This document shows, in pieces, positions 40,801 to 53,000 of a stretch of DNA of 64,000 nt; within the stretch, counting starts at the first letter, position 1, and every line of letters begins with the position of its first letter. Made by a program: the position numbers and the translations under genes. Source of the DNA: Eleginops maclovinus (taxonomy: Eukaryota; Chordata; Actinopteri; Perciformes; Eleginopidae); the NCBI RefSeq assembly GCF_036324505.1, contig NC_086360.1, positions 9,902,293 through 9,966,292 of the forward strand, written 5' to 3'. Below the pieces are notes generated by a model. The model was given only the letters and a program-made list of their open reading frames with translations, had not been told where the DNA came from and made no database searches.

Positions 40801-41098
40801 TATTATTTTCAGACACCAAAAGTTACACCCATTAGGGCCCAAACGATCAAAAGTGATTCCTCGCACTGAGCAGTTTTCCTCAGAACTAACCTCTGGCCTT
40901 AGTGCTGCATGGGAATCGATGATGACTTGAAAAGTGGCACCAAGAGCCTCATTTCTCTACCAAAGAAGACAGCAAGGAAATAAGGTTACCCTAACATTTT
41001 TACTCTTCAGTTTGTATAATAACATTTCATTCCCCAAACCCTGGCTTGACTATAAAGACAAACATACTTACAAGTAAATAGGCAGAACTTGGAAGACC
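37900..41098 (-). other. col27a1: Collagen C-propeptide (COLFI) region
   Basis: Six exons after the last Gly-X-Y exon encode a short linker (GLPSSAYLL), then the trimerisation propeptide that selects chains in the ER and is cut off outside the cell. Recognisable blocks are [47 protein letters not shown] (with an N-glycosylation sequon NFT), [20 protein letters not shown] and [18 protein letters not shown] count eight cysteines, the usual number for a fibrillar propeptide able to form all inter- and intrachain disulfides. The stop TGA is at 37900-37902 on the plus-strand numbering. A proteinase cleavage site cannot be placed with confidence. Confidence 0.9.
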
Positions 41099-44000
41099 CT
41101 GTAAACAAACAAAGAGTTTATTGGTTATGTTATACTTACCAAGAGAACTGAGACAATCTTGTTTGATGGTTGGCACTTTTAGCAACAGCCACCCAGTGTA
41201 TTTCTGTTCACAAAACAGTTCTGTAAATCCTAATCTTCCCTGCTGGTGGTAGGTTTTGCCACACTAATCAAATATGAAGATATTCACAGGAAATGAGGCA
41301 TGTCAAATGCAGAGAGGAAGAGCCGCTGGCTAACATCTTTTTGAATCAGATCAGAGTGGAAAACAAGCATGTCTGTAACTAGTTAGATTTGATTGTGTGC
41401 ATGCATGTCCTTTGCATATCATCCAATCCACTTCACATTTGGCGGGTGTATTGCTGTGGACCCTATGGGGTACTTTGTTGAAGTTAGTGCAACTTTGGAC
41501 ATGGAGCACATTCAATATTAACAAACTTTGAAAGTGGAGGGGCCTCAGGGCTCTGTGGAGTCGTGCATGTCGTCTGTAGCAGACCACATCTCATTGACTG
41601 CAGTTCACTTATGAAGTGAAATGCTAGATAACCGAAATGAAAGGCCATTCTTTATAGCCGCGGTGATTATGTCAAATCAAGCAACTAATATGCCTATTTG
41701 GGAATGAATACATCTTCCAAGTGTATTTCGTCATTGTTACCAAATACGATCATAGCCAAACTTGGTTTTTGTTATCCTGTTTCACTGGTGTTTCTCAGTA
41801 GCTGTGAATTTGGTGTGTAATCCCAACTCACTGTCAGGTCAGGACTCAAGGAACTGGCTTGTTTTGTACGGTTACTACACTATTTTCTGAATAACATAAC
41901 TTTATATGCTAACAGTTAAACTAGAGTTTTTATGCATACATTACTTTCTCCTTTTCAAATGATTTTCCAGCAGACTAGATTCTGAAGCCACAGCCACATA
42001 CTACTTTGAAGTTCTTTTCAATTTAACTCTGGGATCTAAATGATCAAAAACTGTTTATTCGTACATTTAGACTTCAATGAATACACAGTAGAGACAAAAC
42101 ATGTCTGTTCTGTAGACTCTAAAGACTGATAATCAATTAGTGGGCACTGATTTTTTTCCCCCTCTGCTCTCCTTGATCTTTTTTGAAAGATGTTTTAATA
42201 CAAATATTTTAAACTGAGAATAACTTTCTTCTTTCCCACATTTAGACACTCACATCTGTGACCAAATTACGAAAAATAAACGTGTAATTTAAACAAAATG
42301 CGACACTTACTGGTGGTCCGGGTGGTCCACGAGGGCCAGGATATCCCTGTAAAGTTGCATCACCATGTTAAGCTTAAAATGAGTTAGAAGTTGGCCTTTA
42401 TTGAAGATGATAAAGTGGTTAATTTGTTTCTTCTTCTCCGCCCCCGGGCCTGTGCGAAGAATAAAGATTAAGCTGCAAAGGTGAAAAATTACTCACCCTT
42501 GGTCCTTGCAACCCCTGTTAGAGATGAAAGAAAAAAAGTAATCAATATCAGAGGACAATCCAGCAGTAATAGAATAATATCTCTTAACCTGGTTCTATCC
42601 TGCAAAGTGTTACGCCATCTTTGTGCTACCAATCCAATACACAGTCTTTACCTACTGTGTGTGGAAATGCCTTCTTGCTTTTCTTTGCAGAGCTACACTC
42701 AGGAATCCTATTTCTACACGGTAAATCCTATTTTCATGCAGCAAACTCATACATAAATGTTGGTGTTTTGGGAGTGGGCTTGTGAAATCTGTCTGTGTAT
42801 GAGAGCTCCACAAACACACCAAAAGAAGCCTGAGATGAGCATGCAGCCCACATTTATCACCCTGACAGGAATTCCACAGCAGCTAAGTGTCACTGCGAGT
42901 GTAACAACAAACAGTGGAGTACAATAGGAAATGAAAAGTGCTGAGGGGCAAAGGAGTGGCATGCCGTCTCCATACTAAGTATCCTATTCTGTGCTCACGG
43001 TACAGACAAAAAGGATTCATCAAAAAGGCGCCACGCACCGTCTCCCCCCGACTTCCTTTGTCACCCTTGGGTCCCTGATGGAGAGAAAGGAGACACAGGA
43101 TCACTCCATCACTGCCAAAACGCAGCGAAAGTCACATAAAGCTTGGCAGATAAGATGAGATATGAGGTACATACAGGATGACCGCTGGGGCCAATGATGC
43201 CAACGGGACCCAGAGCTCCCTCCATGCCCTGGGAAGCAGAGCTATGTTAGTGACTGACGACACGTATGATGGAGCATCAGACCGAGGACTGCTTATTTTT
43301 CATGGCAAGTGTGCAATCTGTGAGAGTCCCGTGCTCTGGAATTGGCTGAAATGTTGCGGCGAGTTAGCAAACAAACATTAATCTTCATCTTACCAACAAA
43401 CCACGCGGTCCTTTTGGTCCCTGTATCCCCGCTGGGCCAATGTCACCCAGGGGACCCTAGAAAGACCAATAGCTGTTATTTATAGAAGTGGATAAGATGC
43501 GGTAGGTTAAAGGTTAAACCAAAATTGAATAATCAATGACCTTTATTGACCTCTATTGGCAACAGGTTTGATACATAGATTGATAAATGTCTCTGTGTAT
43601 AGCTAGTGGCACCATGTTCAATGGTAAACAGCAGAGACGTCCAGTGTTCCTCTAATGCTAACTACACGGTGGCTCTGAGAAAACGCATTTCATTTGTAGA
43701 CCACATGCTAACTACAAACTGTGCTAAATGCTAATGCTAATTTTCACATTGCACAATTTTTTCGGGGTAGTGAACAGAAAGTAAAAGTCCATTTGTATCA
43801 AAAATAAATACAATACTTGATAGACGTTGGCCAAAATCCAACAAAACAAACTTCACTTTAGACAACTTTTCCTTTAAAAAGATTTGTTTGATAGAGGTTT
43901 TTCTGCAGTTATGCATCTGGAAAACTTTTACAATTTACGTTGAATAGCTGTGAACTCCATTTCCTGTAAGTGTTACATTGTGATTATGAGCACACTCAAA

Positions 44001-47000
44001 AATAAAGTGGATGTAGAAGGCATACGGACTGTTAGGTCTATTATCCTGTCACTTTTCAGGTGCGAAAAAATTGCACACACAAAATGTAAGAAGAAGAATT
44101 TAGTAAAGGATAGGGATACAGAATAAATCTGTACTCAAATGTTTATTATATATTTGTTCCACATGACTGGGCCTATTATAATTATTGATTGATATATGGA
44201 TCTTTAATTAGTCAGTTCTATTTTGCAAGAGATTAAAAGAAAAAAAACCTTAAAAGGAAGTCGATCACCTCACATACTGAAAGAACATCCTCACATTTGT
44301 TGCAACACCAACAGAGTAGTGCTCGGTAAATTACCTAATCAATAAGCAAGTCTCTTTTTAATTGGCTTATCCTTTCAGTGCATGCTTGGTTTAAGGTGAG
44401 TTTGTGGCTGTTTAAACAAATGACAGTTAGTTTGGTTTGCTCTATTGAAAGGGCACTTAGCCTGTTAACTCTCAGAACGGGGAATAGTCTTCTCCTCCTC
44501 AAATGTTCCCTGTTCTTTCAGAGCTGTAAAACCAATCTTTAACATTCAGTTCAGAAGCTGTGGTAACATGTAACATTTGTATACACAACTACAAAACAGC
44601 AAACTCACTGCTTTAATATATGAAGTACTGTAAAAAAAAATGTTTGCAGCACAGTGCTTTTATCTTAATAGCAGACATTCAATAGAAAAACATATTAATG
44701 TAATCATGTTAAGTTGTAAGGTTTTCATCTACAATGAAGTAAATGTCGTAGTTGTTTCACCATCTAACATCACTCCAGGACTTGAGATGTTTAGCCACTT
44801 TGTCTCAGAGTCTGCACTTCGTCTGATGACTTCCTCTAACTATCCGTACTCATTGATTCTGAGTAATAACAGTTATTATAAACCTAGCACTAACTCAAAA
44901 CTCATCTTCGTCACACTGCAGTTCAACTCCCACAGTAGGGAAGAGATCACCCTCTGGGTTTTAAATTAAAGAATGAGACTCCAGGAAAGCCTGTTCGGTT
45001 TCTTCAGCTGGCAATAATCTATAGTGCAGCAGTGCTGTAAGTAAAGCAGACTCGCAGTGTAGCAGATGTTATCCTGGGGCATGTTATAGTAATACATAAC
45101 AGCTTTCATATCAATTTTTACTGAAGACAATATAACTTAATGTACCTCCAGACAATTTTGAGGTTGAAACTTCACAAAGATACTGCACAAAGATGAGTGT
45201 CAGAAATGAATTGTGGGTCGTTTTACTGTCTCAGAGACGTATCATCTGCACAGCCAATAAGATGTGGAACTAAAACTTTATAGGTCAATTGACATACCTT
45301 GGGTCCAAAAAGGCCAAACACCCCTGGAAATCCTTGTTCACCTGTATCCCCCTTAGAAAAGAGACAGTTTGGTTATCTTCATCACTGAACAAGCTAACAG
45401 GTCATTGAATTGAGTAAAAAGATACATCAGTGCTCACAGGTTGTCCTTTAGGTCCCTGCTCTCCTTGTTTTCCTGGCAGCCCCATCACGCCGACAGAACC
45501 TTGTTTTCCTGATGCACCAGTTTGGCCCAGAAGACCCCTCTCACCCTGAAGATCAAACATAAACACGTAAACACATGCACTTCCTCACTTCCTACCAAAT
45601 AAGCTCTGAAAGGACAGACCAGTGCTGCAACAAGCTCCAGATCCCTCACTGACCTCCCACCAGTGGACACAGTTGACTGTGTGCCGGTGCTTTCCCCTTC
45701 ACTACTGCTGAAAAAACTGTTTTGAAAGTTCAACTAGGGCCAAATCCAGGGTAAACGATGGCTATGGTTACATTGATGTCTGGTTTTCTCTATATTAGAG
45801 TATGTATTGTATTTTAAATATAATTCCCAATTAAAAATGGTCAGGGGTTACGGTAATATGAATAGCAGTATTTACTGTCTGGTACAACAGACGCAGTGTT
45901 TATAATTCTAAAACACTCTTTATAGATTTCTTAGACAGAAATATTAACTGGCTCCGAAAAAGGAATATCAGACCCAGACAGTTTACCTCATCACAAACGA
46001 ATAAATGTTTGTGATTATATCGCCAATTTATGAACAAATCAAACTGCAGATTGTGCATAAGGGGAAACTGCATTATACTAACAGATAAAGCCTCTCTGTG
46101 TTTCTCATAGTTATGTATCCCTGAATTCATGTAATATTGGCAAAGCAATGAAACTCTGGATTGATCTGACTCATTAATATTTGCAGCTCTAACTTCCTAG
46201 AAGTATTGCAGGGAAAATGAGCTCTTTGGAGGAATAGTGTGAAGACTTGCAGAGCGAGAGGCATTTGAGATAGGAAAGCACTGTTGTGCCCAGGGAGGCA
46301 ACCCTGGCAGGTTTAAGCTGAGTTGGCAATTCCCACTTAATACTGGCAATACATTGGTGATCTATAAAGAAATATGTGGCTGTAGCTCAACATTATGTTC
46401 TTTCTGATGATCAAACTTTAACCTCCTGGCACATATGTTCCACCCTTCATTCTCACCTTTGGTCCAAAGGAGCCTTGACTTCCGGGAAGCCCCGTCACAC
46501 CAGTTGGACCCCACTGCCCAGGTTTGCCAGGTAAGCCCACTTCTCCATCTTCTCCTTGCTCCCCCTAAAAACAGGAAAAGGGTTGGTTAAAAATAATGAG
46601 AGCTGGGCTACAGTTGATCATGTTTTTGGCTTAGGAAGGTTTTTAATTCAGATGGATCTAAGTGGCATCCATGATAATAAAACTGTCAAATTCTCTGAAT
46701 GGCTGCTTTAGTGCTACATTTACATCGAAGGGAAAGGAGATTAATGCTGTCTCTCAATAAAGCAACTCACCGTGTGTGCATCATTCACATCAGCGGTTTG
46801 TCGGATCAATGGAAAACTTTATTATGTGGTTTTATTCAAGACAGAACTTCTAACTTGAACTTGTGATAAATTAAGTTACTTGAAGAATAAATCAGCCACC
46901 GCCAGATAGTGTACATGCAGGCATATTCTCTTAGCACTGTGGTTGTCTTTTCTATGTCTTTGTGAATTCTTCTTCACATTTTTCCTTGACTTCATAACAA

Positions 47001-50000
47001 TTTCCCGAAAAAGTCAAAGAGAGGTGGTTAGGAGAAGATGCAAAATGTGATGTTTTTGACTATTTTCCAAAGTCCTTGTATTAAACAGAAAGGTGCACCC
47101 CTGACAGCATCCTCACCTTGGCTGCTTTAGGTCCATCTTTACCGGAAATTCCATCCATGCCAGACGGGCCCTCAAGTCCCTCCCTGCCCTCAACTCCCCG
47201 AGGGCCATCAGGACCCTCTGGACCCTTGATGAAGATATGAGGAAGTGTAAAAAGCCTGCATTGATTTGAATTAGTATCATGTAGCTCGTCTGTGAATTAT
47301 GCTGGATTATATAGTAGGACCAGAAATACATCCAACTCACGGGTGGTCCTTTGGTCCCAGATGCACCTCTGGCTCCTGGTTTTCCTTCCTGACCCTGGAG
47401 CATAACGAGATTTTGGATGACCAATCGTGTTGCATTAAGTCATTGAGTTTTCTTATACAGATTCAAAATCAAGCCACTGTCATTTATGTCCTTACTTGGT
47501 CACCTTTGGATCCTTTCAGCCCTGGTAGTCCTCTTGGTCCAGAATGTCCCTGAAATCATCATTACTGTTTGATTTGAATTATAGTGATTTCTTTTGGACC
47601 GTATCTACATGTCACAGTTTTGAAATGTTCAGAAACATGAATAAGATACTTACAGGAAGCCCTGGGGCACCAGCTGCACCTCTCTTTCCATCAAAACCAA
47701 TTTGACCCTGGAATTTCAATGTACAGATCATCACTTAATTGACAATATAACAAAAGTCAAACCAAACAAGGTGTCCATTTTTCTTCATTTCACTTACAAC
47801 GTGCCCGGGGTCCCCTGGCTCTCCTCTCTCTCCTCTGTTTCCACGCGGACCCTGGGTTTTACATGGAGACTAATTAACAAAAAAATCCAGAGTGCCATTA
47901 ACAAAGGACACAGGAACAACAGGTACTCACTCTGTCACCCTGGGGACCTTGAAGACCCTCTACCTTGCTGTCGTCTCCCTGTTCACCCTAAAACAGCCAT
48001 ATGGACACGGACAAACAACCCCAGTCAACAGAGTTTCCCTTCAAACCAAACAGTGTGTGCAAAATCAATACATGTTTTGTTTGAAAGAATACAACAATCG
48101 AAACACATTGCCTGCTTTCTTAAAGTAATGGCAAATCATTACATGCGCTATTACCCACAATTTCACATCAATGGAGCCAATGACTATTCCAGGGTCTTTA
48201 TGGGATTCATTAAACAATAACCGCGGATGTGTGTTAGTGTTGATGATCATATGTGGAGCATGTGTCGAAGGAAATAAAGAAATGCAGAGCCCATCAGGCA
48301 TCCTAAAGTAGGACAATAATTAGTGACGGCCAAAACATACACGTCTAAGATGAGTGCTTTCAATAACTCTGATCTGTATTTGATCTGCAGCAAGTTTTAG
48401 TGCTACCTGGCTCTTTTAATTGACAACCGTACATTTTGCAACGACCCGCGTGATAGTGTGATATTGATTTAATTAGAAGCGCAGCCATTATTTCGTGCAT
48501 ATTGGCAAAGAGAATATAACAAATATCCACATCCAGATGGCTCCTGCCCAGGACTAAAAGTAAAATGCAAATGAGCGTCTCACTAAACTCTAAGGCTGTG
48601 TGCTCCTTTGTTTTCTACTCCTGTCAAATAAACACAAATGATGGTGCTAAAGTCTCCAAAATCATGAGCAGACCAGGTGCTTGTTTAAGTATATACATTT
48701 GACAGCCCTGAGTTAATCGCATGCGTCCGTTATCAGATCATTGATCAAATTAGAGATGACTTTTGGAATATTTCAAGGACATGAGCGACAGAGGAAGGAC
48801 TGATTAGGGACAACTGAAGTACCAATGCATCAAAGGAGCTGACCGCTCAAAGACAATGACCTGCGTGACAGTTTAACATTGTTAAGTAATGCAACCATTA
48901 CAGGACTCCATAGCTCATTAGACACAATCACAGTGCAGACGGCAAGTAAGTGTGCTTTAGTACCTTTTCACCTTTTGGCCCAGGAGGTCCCAGGGGGCCC
49001 GGCGGTCCCATGTGACCCTATGACAAGAAAAATAGTTTGTGACTGTCACTTCCCAATCTTCACTCCCAATTTACTGTGAATTATTATGTTCATGATGTAG
49101 AGAAACACAAGGAGGCGAGGTAGAGAGGAGAACGCAACAAGGTGATCACTTCATCTTTTGTTGCCGTGGAGAATGCATTCTTTCTGATAACAACTTTTAA
49201 TATAACAATTCATATTGAAATGGTTTGAGGTTACATTTCTTTCACAATTCCCTTGAAAATAGACCAGTGATATGACCCGACCATAAAATGAAGACAAAAA
49301 TACAGATCGGAGCTGCAGATTCCCGACTGTGTAGTGGAGAGGGAGAATGAAACACCAGAGAGAGATTCAGCCTGTGATTCATCAACACCAAAACAATACA
49401 AGCGCAGTATCTACTGGCACGTCAATACTATCATTCAATAATGTTCTGTGTGAAAAATACACCAAGATAAAACCCCTGCCAAAAATCAATATAGGCTTTT
49501 GGGTTGTTAGGGAAGGCTGGATAGCGATTTTGAAAAATGTAGAAAAAAATCCAGAAATATCCACCACCCGCTGAATGGACCCGAGACAGGCTTACTGTTT
49601 AAACATTTATCAGGTAAGGTACCCGTCAACAAGGCAAACAACTTGTTTTTCATGTTTTCACTCACACACTTGATATAATATAGTGTATATTCTAGCCTAC
49701 TAACATAAAGAATGTGCTTGAATATATTAAATAACAATATAGAACAAGGCCTTTTTTTGTAGGGCTTATAATGTAAGTTTTGAACTAACTTAATGAATGA
49801 ACGGCAGATCATTGACAGACATCCTGCAATATAAATCGTTATTCCATCACTGTGCTTACCTCGTAACCACATATGCCGGGTTCTCCCTGTTGGCCCATTC
49901 TCCCCGGAGCACCCTGGGAAAATATATTTATTTAGCACATATCCACCACACAACAAAGCGAATCCTTCAAAGCGCCTGTAGATGTCTTACCACTAGCCCG

Positions 50001-53000
50001 ATGGTTCCTCTCGCTCCCTTCTGTCCGACGAAGCCCACCTCTCCCTGCTCACCCGCTGTGCCGCTCTCCCCCAGGTGACCTTGGTGACCCTTGCTACCCT
50101 GTAGAGAAGCCATCATTGAGCAGGTATGCACTGAGAGTATAAACTTCCCGAACAGTTGTGCAGACAGGTTTGACAATTCAAACATTTAATACCGAGAGTC
50201 TATTTGACATGCCTAGGGAGGTCACTGACCTGTTACCATGTGTTAACCACTACAGCAGAGAGCTATTCAACCGCTAGAGAATGAAAGCTGTGTTAAAGCC
50301 CCAGGCAGGGCACTGACAAACCTTTTCTCCTAGCTTTCCTCTTTCACCAATTTTGCCCGGTTTACCCTCCTGACCCTGGTAGAGAAAAATCGAACAGGGT
50401 TGTGAGTGGACAAAAGAGCTGTCTTTTCATGGGAATTGAATGAAATTTGGAGTTGGCTGCTGAGACGCTCACCCTTACACCGACCAATCCAGGAGACCCA
50501 GGGGGTCCTTGCTTTCCTTTCAGACCGATTTCACCTCTGTCTCCTTCAGCGCCTTCTTGACCGGCATCCCCTTTATCTCCCTGAGGAGAGTTGTACAAGG
50601 CCAATGAAAAGCATTTCAGTTACAGAAGTCAGCCCTGTGTAGTTAGAATATGCGCATAAAATATTCAGAATATTTCCAATATAACATTTTGCAACAGTCG
50701 AACTTGAATTAGTAAATACATTAATACAAAAAGGACCTTCTCTTAATTAAATATGTCTCTGAAAGGTCTGTCAGTGCTTACAGGGTTTCATGATACTCCA
50801 CATTAACTGACCGAATGTCTTTAGAAAGGCCATTGCAAAGCCTGGGGGGGGGGGGGGGGCACAAGCAACACATTTCTGTTACCTATATTCTTGATGATGA
50901 CAGCAGAATAATAAGTAAGGCCTTATCCCATTAATTGCACTCTACCTGTCTTTAGTGTTAGGAGTCTGGGAGCATTGCAGGTTATAAATTCAACCTCAAA
51001 TATTATTCAGTATTCACATGATTCAAAGATGTGAGGCCAGGACACGGGAGACCAGCGGCAGTTTCTACACTGGCAGTTTACGCATGTTAACAGACTAACT
51101 TATATGCAGATTTAAACAAAAACATGACTAAATTATGAGAGAGACTTAACAGGATGTACTTTGGAAATATCAATGTGAAATGACATGATATGGTGAATCA
51201 CAAAAGCCAAGCGCACAAAGCAGGCAAATGACAACCGGCTCCCACTTCACGAGCACTCTGCTGCCAAGAAAAGCCTTGAATCCAGGACAGTTTCCTGGAC
51301 AACACAGAAGTACTGGAGACCTCCCCAACTGATGTCAGGACTACTGAATGGCTGGTGGAACAGCCTGGGCAGCCAAACATCCCAATGGATGGTGAGAGGC
51401 ATCAGCCCAGACAAATGTGTTGCTATTGGCTACGATCAACCTTGGGCTGTCTGGAAAACAATAAACCGCCTGCGAGTCGGCGAAGGACATAGCAAGGCGT
51501 CCATGAAGAAATGGAAAACAACAATGTATGTGTGGCGAATCACAAACAATGGAGCACATCATGACAAGCCCCATAATGCACTGGAGATGATCTGGACGAA
51601 CCAAATGTCGCTGCACTCGCTTGCAACAACCACTAGAAAGACGTAAAATAGAAGATAAGAAAAAGAAGAAGAAGAAAAAGAAGAAGATATATTTTATTGA
51701 TCCCTTACAGGGAAATTTCTTTCCCCACTCTGTAGTGTTTACACACATTACACACAGGGAGGATATACATGCACAAGCAAGGATGATAACATGCACAAAC
51801 AACCACACACATGCAGGAGAGGTGGCAGAGCAGGGAGGCTGCCAGAGAGCAGTTTCAGGGTTTGGTGCCTTGCCCAAGGGCACCTCGGCAGTGGCTCAGG
51901 AGGAGAACTGGCACCTCTCCAGCTACCAGCTCACTCAATTTTTCTGGTCCAATCGGGACGTAAACCGGGGACCCTTTGGACCCCAGTACAAGCCCTTTCA
52001 GACTAAGCCGCTGCCGCCATAGCAGGGAGAAGACTCGTCCTGAGAGGGCAGGAACTGAGCTGTACATCTGATGCTCCATTATCACAACTGATCATGAGGA
52101 TCTTTTGCAATATAACTGACTAAGAGCAGTGTCAGAAATATATACTGCAAGGGCTGTCTGTGTAACAAATTGTAAGAAACCAAACTAGAAAAGGATAAAG
52201 TTCTGTTCGAAACATGTGAATAATATAAGATTGGAAATGAGCCTTTCACCAACATGGTTACATGGATGAAAGGAGTGCAAGAAGAACATTTCATACGGAA
52301 ACTGAGAAACACCTGTGGGGTAGACAGGATCAAAAAACCAGAGCAATGAGGTCCAGCCTACTGAATATTCTGGTGAACAGCATGGAGTCTACCACACACT
52401 GACAAACATGTAGTTTGATCTTCTGTCAAGATATGGGTTAGTTTTGAATTCAATTCTAGGTAGCTTCCGCTGTATTTCAAGTCCTGTATTCACCTTGTAA
52501 AACTCATTTTATTTCCCCCAATTGCTCTTTTTTTTCAGGCAACTATTGATCAATCTAAATGAGATTTAGTAGGATACTAATATGGTTTCTTTCTGAGTCA
52601 ACTGCATTTCTTGCAGATACAACTAAATGTATCGTCTCACAACATTGGAAAACAAAAATGCTTTACCACAAACTGCTGGAACAAAATAATGTGAGCATCC
52701 TCATTTTTTACATTTGTACTGTAACCCAGTAGCTAATATGAAAATGAACCATGACAATATGCTGATTTTGAGTCTCTTGACAGTAAAAGCTGCAAACCCC
52801 TCTTGATCTGCTGTTTTCCATCCAGGAGCTGCACTGTGTCCAAGAATCCCTCAAAGTTGTTTACTTTCAGCCAAACAGATTCTCAGGTTAAATGTATTCT
52901 AATACTCGGTCTTCTCTGTACTCACATTTACACTTTCTCTAAGCCAAATATTGTTTGTGGGTCCGTCAGCGATACCTGCAGCAGCGAGGCTCTGCTGAAT

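Noticed and set aside
40637..40819. Minus-strand frame in a collagen intron as a propeptide exon
   Set aside because: The flanking exons (40891-40956 and 40159-40318) already join in phase and complete the propeptide, and this frame lacks propeptide motifs.
42435..42460. GC-rich CCCCCGGGCC stretch as an extra Gly-X-Y exon
   Set aside because: No flanking splice sites on the minus strand and no regular Gly period in any frame.
51621..52022. 133-codon plus-strand frame with a lysine run
   Set aside because: It is the antisense SINE and its GAA-rich tail, not a gene.
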